DNA of 64,000 bases from JAWPMT01 sp965601475 (lineage in GTDB: Bacteria > Bacteroidota > Bacteroidia > Cytophagales > Cyclobacteriaceae). Shown one piece after another: positions 8,539 to 15,853 of this stretch; the stretch's first letter is position 1; every line of letters begins with the position of its first letter. The notes under the pieces were generated by a model, which saw nothing but the letters and a program-made list of their open reading frames with translations, made no database searches and was not told the DNA's origin. Both the position numbers and the translations under genes were made by a program. Location: the NCBI GenBank assembly GCA_965601475.1, contig OZ271832.1:2852001-2916000 (forward strand), given 5' to 3'.

Positions 8539-9186
8539 ATGGAAATTCTCTCACTACCCCAGCTGCGTCTGGCCCAACTGCAAAATCTCACCGAACGTTT
8601 ACTCCCTATTGTCAAGGGGATTGAGCAACTGGCGCCGCAGGTACACCAGATCGGCAACGCCTTTGATACCTTCCAAAGGGGAATGGTCAGGAAAGGCGCT
8701 TCATCAGATAAGCCCAGTTTGGATAGAACCAGGGATCAATACATTTCGGGTTTGCTACATGAGGTACAGGCGGAGCAGTATTTTCCGCATGTATCGGAGA
8801 CCGCTGATGTCTTGAAGCAGATCATAGGGGTCACCAGCAAATATGGTTTTGGCCTCACGAGGCTTCCATACAATGAGCAGACCGCACAAACCGATAACAT
8901 GCTTTCAGAACTGGAGACACTGGACCTTTCCCAATTACCTCATTTGGCACGTTGGTTAGATCCCATTCGGTTGGCCAATGATACCTTCAAGCAGGCGGTA
9001 AAGGAATACCTGGAAGGAGAGGTACGGACTGCCGATATAGCTTCCGCTACAGCTGCTGCTCCGGCGTTGGAGGAGGCTGTCAGAACCCTCTTTGCTGTGC
9101 TATTCGCTCACTTGCAAATTGCCAGAACCGAACAGCTTGAGCAGGCGTACAAGGAGATCGCTCAGCTGACGGCTTCCTACCGATGA
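8539..9186 (+). CDS. DUF6261-like protein
   Basis: A 215-residue, mostly helical protein without signal peptide or membrane segment (MEILSLPQLRLAQLQNL, long Leu/Ala/Gln-rich helices). It resembles the Bacteroidota family of unknown function DUF6261; the assignment is from overall appearance and length only. The gene is immediately followed by a 41-bp degenerate tandem repeat starting 11 bases after the stop, then by a RAYT transposase, so it opens the accessory patch. No catalytic motif was seen. Confidence 0.6.
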   Translation: MEILSLPQLRLAQLQNLTERLLPIVKGIEQLAPQVHQIGNAFDTFQRGMVRKGASSDKPSLDRTRDQYISGLLHEVQAEQYFPHVSETADVLKQIIGVTSKYGFGLTRLPYNEQTAQTDNMLSELETLDLSQLPHLARWLDPIRLANDTFKQAVKEYLEGEVRTADIASATAAAPALEEAVRTLFAVLFAHLQIARTEQLEQAYKEIAQLTASYR

Positions 9187-9196
9187 CTTTTCAGCA

Positions 9197-9383
9197 CTTT
9201 CATGGATGAAACGTGCTGCCTGAGGCCAGGGAAGGCTGTAACACCCATGAAATATGTTTCCCAGGCTCCAGGTTTGCTGTTACATGGATGAAACACATTA
9301 TCTGGACGCCAGGGAGACTGTCGCATGCGTGCAACACCATTCCTGAGCTGCGGGCGAGCTGTTTCATGCGTGCAGCGGGCGAG
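9197..9383. repeat. 41-bp degenerate tandem repeat, about 4.5 copies
   Basis: Units begin at 9197, 9238, 9279, 9320 and 9361, exactly 41 bases apart. Each holds a palindromic core of the form GTTxCATGxxTGAAAC (in the first, TTTCAT-GG-ATGAAA) followed by a second GC-rich part around CCTGAGGCCAGGG. The copies differ at many positions but keep the 41-base register and the dyads. Confidence 0.85.
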
Positions 9384-9443
9384 TGGGAATTGGACCCTTG
9401 CGCGAGAAAGGAGGGTTACCTCAAATCCACTGTAGAAATCCCT

Positions 9444-9541
9444 GACCTGGCTTAAGTTTAGCGACAGCGAACTTGAGCCATAATTTCAATCAAGTTTTCA
9501 ACTTGTCAAGATATGCCCTCGAAGTACGAGATAGATGACCA
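9444..9541 (+). repeat. RAYT 5' segment, copy 1 of a 98-bp duplication
   Basis: This leader plus the first codons of the transposase recurs at 10194-10291 with few differences. It contains the hairpins AAGTT/AACTT around the GCGACAGCG segment and CAAGTT-TTC-AACTTG just before the start codon. Confidence 0.85.
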
Positions 9542-10064
9542 TCAGGCTCCACATTTCATCACCTTTGCGACAGTGCAATGGGTAGATGCATTGTCTCGAC
9601 CATGCTATAAGCAAATTGTGATTGATAGCTTAGATTTTTGTCAAGCCAAAAAAGGACTGACCCTATTCGCCTATGTAATCATGAGTAATCATGTTCACCT
9701 GATCGCTGCTGCAAAGGAAGGTTTCGATCTCTCGGGTATTCTAAGAGATCTTAAGAAGCACACAAGTAAAGAAATCATAAAGGCAATAGAGGAAAATCCA
9801 TTTGAAAGTCGTAAAAGTTGGATGCTGTGGATTTTTAGATCAGCGGGCAAGAGAAATGCCAACAACAAACACTTTCAGTTTTGGCAAAAAGATAATAGAC
9901 CCATCCAACTCTCGACAAATAGAATGATAGATCAGCGACTACGATATGTTCATGATAATCCAGTGAAGGAAGGACTAGTGCATGAGCCCGAGTATTATGT
10001 ATTTAGTAGCGCCTTTGATTATTCTGGTGGTCGGGGACCGATATCTATTGAATTGATAGTTTGA
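9513..10064 (+). CDS. REP-associated tyrosine transposase (RAYT)
   Basis: A 183-residue single-domain HUH nuclease of the IS200-like Y1 superfamily. The metal-binding motif is His60-Val-His62 (SNHVHL), preceded by the strand LFAYVIM, and the likely nucleophile region is RYVHDNP (Tyr145). Such domesticated transposases cut and move REP hairpins. ATG 9513 follows a small hairpin leader. The protein is intact, with no frameshift. The surrounding 1.5 kb and the region 33.9-35.8 kb carry palindromic REP-type elements that are plausible substrates. The sequence immediately before and including its start is duplicated 750 bases downstream. Confidence 0.85.
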   Translation: MPSKYEIDDHQAPHFITFATVQWVDALSRPCYKQIVIDSLDFCQAKKGLTLFAYVIMSNHVHLIAAAKEGFDLSGILRDLKKHTSKEIIKAIEENPFESRKSWMLWIFRSAGKRNANNKHFQFWQKDNRPIQLSTNRMIDQRLRYVHDNPVKEGLVHEPEYYVFSSAFDYSGGRGPISIELIV

Positions 10065-10068
10065 AAAA

Positions 10069-10160
10069 GAGGGGTGGCTAAGGCTTTGGGTTGATATTAT
10101 TCGGAGGTTGCAAACCTCCAATTATTTCAGGCTTCAGTTACAAACTGAAGCCAGCATCTG
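10069..10160. repeat. Double-hairpin repeat, copy 1
   Basis: Contains GGAGGTT-gca-AACCTCC (10103-10119) and the perfect 10-base-pair hairpin GGCTTCAGTT-aca-AACTGAAGCC (10130-10152). A near copy is at 11405-11494. It could also act as a terminator-like structure for the RAYT gene, but there is no T-run. Confidence 0.8.
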
Positions 10161-10193
10161 AGCTTATTTGCCGATGTGATCATGAGCAATCTT

Positions 10194-10291
10194 GACCTGG
10201 ATTAAGTTTAGCGGCAGCGAACTTGAGCCACAAATTCAATCAAGTTTTCAACTTGGTAAGATATGCCCTCAAAGTACGAGATAGATGACCA
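10194..10291 (+). pseudogene. Duplicated RAYT leader and truncated start
   Basis: Near-identical to 9444-9541: it includes the leader hairpins, an ATG at 10263 and the first nine or so codons (ATGCCCTCAAAGTACGAG...). Homology stops abruptly at 10291, where a REP hairpin begins. This is a stub left by partial duplication or a transposition product, not a functional gene. Confidence 0.75.
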
Positions 10292-10295
10292 CCCC

Positions 10296-10360
10296 GCTCT
10301 TCGACATGTTCTGAAAGGCATGTCGAAGGATAGATAAGGAGGGATTTCAAATCCCGGAGC
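10296..10360. repeat. REP unit A
   Basis: Perfect 10-base-pair stem CTTCGACATG/CATGTCGAAG (10299-10308 with 10319-10328), then a second hairpin GGGATT-tca-AATCCC (10341-10355). Same family as units at 11098, 33946, 34394 and 35598. Confidence 0.85.
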
Positions 10361-10411
10361 TAATATAGAGATCGAGCGCCATCCGATTTGTCATGTCGAT
10401 ATTTGAAGGAA

Positions 10412-10459
10412 TGCTACTCCTCTATTGGAACTGAGTTGATATTTGACAGTAGAGGCAAT
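10412..10459. repeat. 48-bp repeat, copy 1
   Basis: Begins TGCTACTCCTCTATTGGAAC and recurs at 11301-11348 with few mismatches. The flanks are unrelated. Confidence 0.75.
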
Positions 10460-10512
10460 GCACACTTAGCGTGTAAAGGCTTAGACGGTTTTATTGGCAT
10501 CAACTGAATCAA

Positions 10513-11022
10513 ATGAGAGAATTAAAGTTTAGCGGTAAGCGAATCGTCATCGATGAAAAAGGAACTTTATTGGTGGTTGATGGGATGAGTCTATTCTACG
10601 TATTTATGTTTCTGGCTACTTCTTTCATAGCGGGATTATTTTACCTCTATGTAAAGGAGATAATCGGCATTTCAATTATGGTGTTTGCGACAATTGGTTT
10701 TATCAAGGAAAGCGTCCAAAAAGTCACTCAAATTCATTTCAGCGATCAGGTTTTGTCGCAGTATCAATCCTTACTGGGGTTTAGGTTTAAGCGCTTGAAG
10801 CGAGATTTTCAAAAGGCAGAGTTGACTTTGACACAATCATTGAAAGGTGGTGGAGATGGTACGCATACAGTAAACTATTATGAGCTGATGGCATTGATTG
10901 TCAATTCCAAAAATCAAGAATTCAAAGTCCTTGAACTACAAAGGAGAAAGAATGCGATTGAGCTTTCAAAGTTCTTGGAGAGCAACAAAGTTCCTGTCGC
11001 AATGCAACTGGATAAGTATTGA
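10513..11022 (+). CDS. Small membrane protein, unknown function
   Basis: A 169-residue protein with two adjacent hydrophobic helices near residues 30-70 (LFYVFMFLATSFIAGLFYLY, then a segment through GISIMVFATIGF), followed by a soluble C-terminal part with a basic region (FRFKRLKRDF). The topology resembles small PH-like membrane proteins with a two-helix hairpin, but no family was recognised. It sits alone between blocks of REP-type repeats; local sequence is A+T-rich compared with core genes, consistent with acquisition. Confidence 0.6.
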   Translation: MRELKFSGKRIVIDEKGTLLVVDGMSLFYVFMFLATSFIAGLFYLYVKEIIGISIMVFATIGFIKESVQKVTQIHFSDQVLSQYQSLLGFRFKRLKRDFQKAELTLTQSLKGGGDGTHTVNYYELMALIVNSKNQEFKVLELQRRKNAIELSKFLESNKVPVAMQLDKY

Positions 11023-11097
11023 GATAGGCAACGTTGAGGTTTGGAACAATATATTGGTAGGCTGTTCACTTCTAGATGGAGGGCGTTTGCAAGCCTT

Positions 11098-11149
11098 GCT
11101 CTTCGACATGTTCTGAAAGGCATGTCGAAGGATAGATAAGGAGGGGTTT
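11098..11149. repeat. REP unit B
   Basis: Stem CTTCGACATG (11101-11110) with CATGTCGAAG (11121-11130), same loop as unit A; the second hairpin of unit A is lost after GGAGGG. Confidence 0.85.
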
Positions 11150-11300
11150 ACGGCTTTGATCAGGTTGTCGAGAATGCGGTTTATTGTTTTTTTGACTTGA
11201 TATATTGCAAGTATAGGCACAGGCGGACGCTTGGATTGATTTATATGAAGGAAGTTGCTAAAAGTGAATTAAATCAAATTGCGAATAGAACTATTGGCGT

Positions 11301-11348
11301 TGCTACTCCTCTATTGGAACTGAGTCGATATTTGACAGTAGATACAAT
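11301..11348. repeat. 48-bp repeat, copy 2
   Basis: Second copy of the element at 10412-10459. Confidence 0.75.
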
Positions 11349-11381
11349 CTACGCTCAGTGGAGTCACTATATTACGAAAAA

Positions 11382-11403
11382 GGCACAAGCGGACGCTTGC
11401 GCC
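11382..11403. repeat. CAAGCGGACGCTTG hairpin
   Basis: GGCACAAGCG-ga-CGCTTGCGCC forms a near-perfect stem. Related copies are at about 11215-11234 (partial) and, in inverted orientation, at 33901-33920. Confidence 0.75.
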
Positions 11404-11404
11404 A

Positions 11405-11494
11405 GAGGGTGGCTAAGGCTTTGGGTTGATATTGTTCGGAGGTTGCAAACCCCAATTATTTCAGGCTTCAGTTACAAACTGAAGCCAGTATCTG
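11405..11494. repeat. Double-hairpin repeat, copy 2
   Basis: Near copy of 10069-10160; the 10-base-pair hairpin GGCTTCAGTT/AACTGAAGCC is at 11464-11486, while the first hairpin has lost part of one arm. Confidence 0.8.
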
Positions 11495-11563
11495 GACTGA
11501 AACGGTTGAATTTGTAGGATCTCAAACCATTAACGGGTACAGGAGCGCCCATCACTAGGGTTT

Positions 11564-11902
11564 ATGAAAAGAGTATTAGTTTTTGCCGGGGCTGTTCTGT
11601 TGATAGCCATCGGAATTGCCATAGTGAATGCCTTATCAAAGAATACCCCAGAATATCGAGCAGGAAAAGCCTACATCTATAATTCTAATGACCTGGAAAA
11701 AGAGCTCGGACATATTGGGAAGGTCTATTTCCTGGAATCCTCAAAATACACTACCATGATTTCAGCGGATTCGTGTAGACTCTACTTTTTAGTCGAGACC
11801 CATGATGGTGAGGTTCCTGTAGAAATCGAAATGGTTCGGGCAAAATCTCACACCTCCAATGATCCTAAATGGGTCATCACAAGCCATAGGGCATTTCCTT
11901 AG
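11564..11902 (+). CDS. Small membrane-anchored protein, possibly Coa1-like
   Basis: A 112-residue protein with one N-terminal hydrophobic helix (VLVFAGAVLLIAIGIAIVNAL) that is either an anchor or an uncleaved signal. The rest is a small alpha/beta domain ending VEIEMVRAKSH...KWVITSHRAF, which resembles the Coa1/Tim21-type fold found in small membrane proteins that assist cytochrome oxidase assembly. That assignment is tentative. It stands alone between a repeat block and the SusCD operon, so context gives no help. Confidence 0.55.
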   Translation: MKRVLVFAGAVLLIAIGIAIVNALSKNTPEYRAGKAYIYNSNDLEKELGHIGKVYFLESSKYTTMISADSCRLYFLVETHDGEVPVEIEMVRAKSHTSNDPKWVITSHRAFP

Positions 11903-12098
11903 ATATCCCTAGTATCCTCGAGGTGACATACGGTATTATGTTGTATTTCAGGTATTAGCTAGACCCTTTCGCCTGGATTATAGCGGCTGTCAACCTGAGC
12001 CGGGTCGAAGGGTAGATCAGACGTTTTTGAATGGTTTTTCTTATGCCCTGTCCACGGTGCGACAGTCGCACTAGACGACGCCTATTCAAGGTCAACCC

Positions 12099-13493
12099 TT
12101 AATTGCCTCCGAAGATGAATCCGGTATAGCCATTGCAAGGATTGTAGAACTCGAAGAGGTCAGGTACGGTAATCCCCTCGATCATGTAGATTTCCCCACC
12201 ACTGAAGATCTCATCCATCAAACCATGAAACTGATCAATGAGCTCCTGGCTGGCATCATCATCGGTGATGAAGTCGTTGTCGTCTGTGAAGGTGATCTGA
12301 AAGCGGTTACCCTGTTGCACGGCGTCGAAGCCACGCAAGTAAAACTCAGCATTGTTGAATTCATCTAAAGTCACAAACCCCACACCATTCAAAATGCTAT
12401 TGTCATTGAGTAGGATTCCATAGTACCATTGGAAAGCCACCACATTGGGGAAAATAGCCTCCACTTCGTCAGCTATGATCGCACCATTGTCATAAATAAA
12501 AGGACCTGAGATATCAAAGAAATTTCCTGGCTGGAAGGCGCTGTAGGTCTGGAAAAGCGATCCTGTCATTTCAAAACTTCCCAATCCCGGTGCATTACCA
12601 TCAAACCGGACCAGGGAGTCCACCTGGCCATCGCAAAATGAACCTAAGACGGTGCTGCTTTCCCCCACAGGGATTTGATCCAGTTCGAAGCTTGTGCCTC
12701 CAACATTGAACCTGGCTGGTTCGGCCAGTACGATATTGCCGCTGATGACGGTATAAGTAGTCTGGCCATCAATGTTCAGAACACCATTGGCTATGATTTC
12801 TTCAAACGTTTCTCCAACGGCTGCGCCATGTACTTTCAGCCTGCGGTTGTCCAAATCCACTGTGAGTGAAATCGTTGTGTTGTCCTGGGGTAGGTACATG
12901 TTAAGCGGCACATAATTGCCAACGCTGCCAAGGCCAGGTTCGCGAAAATTAATCTCATCGAGGCGTCCCAATACGTCTGTGGTGATCAATGTCAGGTCGT
13001 TGAGGCTTGCGGGCGTGAAGATCAGGTTGGTATTTTGACCAATGGCACCGTCGGTTTTGCTGGCGAAAACAAGGTCGCCATTGCTGGTCTCGGTGATATA
13101 AACAAACTCAAACTCGCCACCAAAAGTGGCTTGCTCCTGTTCGAAAAGGTAATGAAAGATGCCATAGGTTTCCAGGACTAATTCCAGTCCTTGGCGGCTG
13201 TCGATCCTGTAGGGAATGGTTTGGTCTCTGAACTCGCCATCGTTGACACCCAGGTCTGATCGTATGCGTACCGTGCCATCCTCATCAAATTCCATTAGGA
13301 GTAGAAATATGCCTCCCGTGGGTGTGGGTTGATAATCAAGGCGCCAGCCGTTATTGGGATCCGTGAGTTGGTCAATGAGTGTGGAGGTGGCGTCTTCGAT
13401 GCGTTCTTCTACAGGTGGAAGTTCGGCTTCATCATCAAAGGCACAGCTTGCTCCAAGGACAACAATCGATATGTAAAGAATCCACTTTTTCAC
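12099..13493 (-). CDS. DUF4302 surface lipoprotein
   Basis: A 464-residue lipoprotein with the lipobox LGASC followed by AFDDE; acidic residues just after the cysteine resemble the Bacteroidota lipoprotein export signal for surface display. The body (GWRLDYQPTPTGG..., NGDLVFASKT) matches the DUF4302 family, whose genes commonly accompany SusC/SusD and zinc metallohydrolase lipoproteins. The start is the GTG at 13493: it is preceded by AGGAGG (13501-13506) with 7-base spacing and the upstream codons of the longer frame overlap the previous gene. It is the last gene of the operon, one base after the metallohydrolase stop. Confidence 0.8.
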   Translation of the reverse strand: MKKWILYISIVVLGASCAFDDEAELPPVEERIEDATSTLIDQLTDPNNGWRLDYQPTPTGGIFLLLMEFDEDGTVRIRSDLGVNDGEFRDQTIPYRIDSRQGLELVLETYGIFHYLFEQEQATFGGEFEFVYITETSNGDLVFASKTDGAIGQNTNLIFTPASLNDLTLITTDVLGRLDEINFREPGLGSVGNYVPLNMYLPQDNTTISLTVDLDNRRLKVHGAAVGETFEEIIANGVLNIDGQTTYTVISGNIVLAEPARFNVGGTSFELDQIPVGESSTVLGSFCDGQVDSLVRFDGNAPGLGSFEMTGSLFQTYSAFQPGNFFDISGPFIYDNGAIIADEVEAIFPNVVAFQWYYGILLNDNSILNGVGFVTLDEFNNAEFYLRGFDAVQQGNRFQITFTDDNDFITDDDASQELIDQFHGLMDEIFSGGEIYMIEGITVPDLFEFYNPCNGYTGFIFGGN

Positions 13494-13494
13494 G

Positions 13495-14358
13495 TTACAA
13501 CCTCCTTTGTACAGCTGCTCTGATGGCCTCAAGGCTTACGCCTGTGACACGTTCGTAATGATCACTGATCGAAGCCAGTTTGGAGTCAATCAGCACTTTT
13601 CCATCATTGATGGAGATGCAATCATCGGTTACACAATCGGGGTCGGTGGCAATGAAATTCTGATCAAAATCCGGATCAAAAAGGAAGAATGCCACAGTTT
13701 CGGCAAAATCTTCATTGGGAGAAGAAGTTGCATAGGGGGAAACAAACCCACGATTCAGCGCCTCACCGTTAGTCAGTACGAACCATGAGCCTGGTCCGGT
13801 GTAGCCGGTTGAAGCAATGGTTTCAAATGCATTGGGCAGTTTGTAGCGCTGATGGACGGTATGGGCAAATTCATGATAGACCGTCTGCAATTGCAGATCG
13901 CGCCAGGCCGTATCCTGAACATCAATGGCATTGACATTGGTGAAGGTGATCTGCGCTCCGGCATCGGCGGTACCGAGGGTCACGGTTCCGTCGGGGTTAT
14001 AAATCAATCCTCCCAGGAACACGATCTCTGCTGGTACGTGGTTAGCGAAGAAGTCACGTCCATTGGGGACTTCGATGTAGGGGTTGATCCAGAACTCCTG
14101 TATGAAGTCCAGCATGGGTCTCACAGCCTCCAGTCTAGGAGGTGTTACCCGTTCGCCAGGGTTCACGAAATTGTCCACAAAGCGGTACCGAATGGCCATA
14201 CCCCACCTTTGGGTGAAGTTTTCATCAATGTATCTGTCCAATTCGGTTTCTATGGTGATGGACGGCTCCTGTACGGGGACATTCAATTCTTCCTCCTGGT
14301 AACATGAGCTTAGGAATGACCCCAGAAGAATCACACCAAGCACTTGCCATTTTCTCAT
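13495..14358 (-). CDS. Import-associated zinc metallohydrolase lipoprotein
   Basis: A 287-residue lipoprotein with the lipobox LSSC (Cys19). The zinc motif HExxH is His162-Glu163-Phe-Ala-His166 (YHEFAHTVHQ), and a glutamate-containing segment NEDFAETVAFF (Glu216/Glu220) about 55 residues on could supply the third ligand, as in the family of putative zinc metallopeptidases linked to SusC/SusD systems (TIGR04549-like). It is expected at the cell surface, processing the imported substrate or its carrier. ATG 14358 was chosen because AGGAGG at 14368-14373 lies 9 bases upstream and the signal peptide begins there. Encoded 23 bases after the SusD gene. Confidence 0.85.
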   Translation of the reverse strand: MRKWQVLGVILLGSFLSSCYQEEELNVPVQEPSITIETELDRYIDENFTQRWGMAIRYRFVDNFVNPGERVTPPRLEAVRPMLDFIQEFWINPYIEVPNGRDFFANHVPAEIVFLGGLIYNPDGTVTLGTADAGAQITFTNVNAIDVQDTAWRDLQLQTVYHEFAHTVHQRYKLPNAFETIASTGYTGPGSWFVLTNGEALNRGFVSPYATSSPNEDFAETVAFFLFDPDFDQNFIATDPDCVTDDCISINDGKVLIDSKLASISDHYERVTGVSLEAIRAAVQRRL

Positions 14359-14381
14359 TTCTCGTTTCCTCCTTTCCATAA

Positions 14382-15851
14382 TCACCGGTCGTTGGGTTCC
14401 AGTCCTCCTACATCTACAGCTGAGCTCGGAATTTGCAGAGCACGTCTGGGATCATTGCCATCCATGACGGCGCCATTGCTTCTGACGATAGGCAACCCAA
14501 ATCGCTTCAGATCAAACCACCGCATTCCCTGCATAATAAATTCTTTGCGTCGCTCAAAGAGCACGATATAAGTTAGAACGTCATTGAGGTCATCTCCTGT
14601 TCCTACGAAATTCCGTATGACATCCAGCGTGAGCACGGGTGTGCCTCCCGTGAAGCGGCGGTTGGCGAGTACCTGCAAGTCAGCCACTGCCTCATCCAGA
14701 TTGCCCAGGAAGGCATTGGCCTCTGCGCGATTGAGTAGGACCTCTTCACCGGTGAAGGCCATGTGGATGTAGTAGGGAGACCCTACGTTGGAGTTGAGGC
14801 TACTCCGCTCGAAAAGGTTTTCGTAGCGTACGGGATATACCGCATCAAAACCCTTGACAAATGCGGGGTTTTCACGAGCATCGGTCAATCCCGGAAACGG
14901 ATCGTCTCCAAAGAGGCTGTTGTAGAATGTCTGATTCGGTCCGAAAGCAAAGTCTACACGCTGGACCAGAGATATCTTACGCATCAGCAACAGATTAGCG
15001 GCTTGGTCTGGCGAAGTATACAATCGGGGGTATTCCACCGTGGATGAACGCGCCATCTGGAACTCTGTACTGGTCATGTCCCGCACAAAGGCTTCGGGGT
15101 TTGTCCCTAAAAGGGCGTCGCTGTATTGGCGACACCTGGTGAAATCGCGTTGGTATAAATAGAATCGGGAAGCGAAGGCCAAAGCGGCATTGCGATTGAA
15201 ATGGTATTTCCCTGAATTTTCGAAGAATGTATCGTCTACCAAGTCCAATGCACGGAGCAAGTCATCTTCTACCTCATCATATACCCTTCGAACGGATTCC
15301 CTTTCGTATTGAACCAGGAAAGTTGTTTCCGGCTCCTTAATGTAGGGTACGCCATCACCGGCGTTGTTGCCGAAGTGGAGGCCGAACATATTGACCAGCA
15401 TAAAATGACCGTAAGCTCGGGTCAGTAAGGCTTCTGCCTCTACGGCATCTTTTAGTGCTTCGTCCTCACTATCCAATACGGGTAGGCCATCGAGTATAGC
15501 CAGTACTTCATTGGCGTGGGAGATGGCATTGTACGTTTGAAACCAGAAAAAATCTGGTGTATCCAATTCTGTTGGTCCTGTTGAGACGTCTTCCCAGTTA
15601 AACATTTCCTCGTGGCTGAGGCGAATCGTCGTTCCCAGGGTGAAGGTGATATCGTCCGTCATCCAGTCTGTGAAATTGGGACTGGAAATAGAATAAGCGC
15701 TTACCAGAAGTTGTTGAGCCTTTTCCAAATCATCCAGGGCCACCCGATTATCCGGATCCTCGTCCAGGAAGGTGTCACAGCTCCCTAGCAGCATCAATGC
15801 CGCGATACCTATCGATTTCCAGGAGAAGTGATATGGTCTTGATCTTTTCAT
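14382..15851 (-). CDS. SusD/RagB family substrate-binding lipoprotein
   Basis: A 489-residue lipoprotein (lipobox LLGSC, then DTFLDEDPDN). It shows the SusD pattern: N-terminal helices with TPR-like packing (ALLTRAYGHFMLVNMFGLHFG), ligand-facing loops, and the C-terminal RRKEFIMQGMRWFDLKRFGLP signature. SusD proteins lie on the outer face of the outer membrane and deliver ligand to the partner SusC channel. The ATG at 15851 was preferred over a GTG three bases earlier; it begins two bases after the SusC stop, so the two are translationally coupled. Confidence 0.95.
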   Translation of the reverse strand: MKRSRPYHFSWKSIGIAALMLLGSCDTFLDEDPDNRVALDDLEKAQQLLVSAYSISSPNFTDWMTDDITFTLGTTIRLSHEEMFNWEDVSTGPTELDTPDFFWFQTYNAISHANEVLAILDGLPVLDSEDEALKDAVEAEALLTRAYGHFMLVNMFGLHFGNNAGDGVPYIKEPETTFLVQYERESVRRVYDEVEDDLLRALDLVDDTFFENSGKYHFNRNAALAFASRFYLYQRDFTRCRQYSDALLGTNPEAFVRDMTSTEFQMARSSTVEYPRLYTSPDQAANLLLMRKISLVQRVDFAFGPNQTFYNSLFGDDPFPGLTDARENPAFVKGFDAVYPVRYENLFERSSLNSNVGSPYYIHMAFTGEEVLLNRAEANAFLGNLDEAVADLQVLANRRFTGGTPVLTLDVIRNFVGTGDDLNDVLTYIVLFERRKEFIMQGMRWFDLKRFGLPIVRSNGAVMDGNDPRRALQIPSSAVDVGGLEPNDR

Positions 15852-15853
15852 CA

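Larger units (their letters stand above)
10065..10512. other. Gene-free repeat block downstream of the RAYT gene
   Basis: No gene is supported. From left to right it contains a double hairpin unit (10069-10160), the duplicated RAYT leader (10194-10291), a REP unit (10296-10360) and a 48-base repeat (10412-10459), each of which has another copy in the window. Confidence 0.7.
11023..11563. other. Gene-free repeat block between two small genes
   Basis: Contains REP unit B (11098-11149), a partial and a full copy of a CAAGCGGACGCTTG hairpin (near 11217 and 11382-11403), the 48-bp repeat (11301-11348) and the double-hairpin repeat (11405-11494). A short reading frame from ATG 11245 runs through three repeat elements and is not credible as a gene. 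Confidence 0.65.

Noticed and set aside
9197..9383. CRISPR array
   Set aside because: The 41-base units are diverged throughout and have no identical repeats separated by unique spacers; no cas genes nearby.
9213..9455. An 80-residue plus-strand frame across the 41-bp repeats
   Set aside because: 41 is not a multiple of three, so the repeats are read in changing frames; no protein repeat results.
10130..10152. Rho-independent terminator for the RAYT gene
   Set aside because: The 10-base-pair hairpin is strong but is not followed by a T-run and recurs as part of a mobile repeat at 11464-11486.
11245..11517. A 90-residue frame starting MKEVAKSELNQ
   Set aside because: It reads through the 48-bp repeat, the CAAGCGG hairpin and the double-hairpin repeat, all of which occur elsewhere in other frames.
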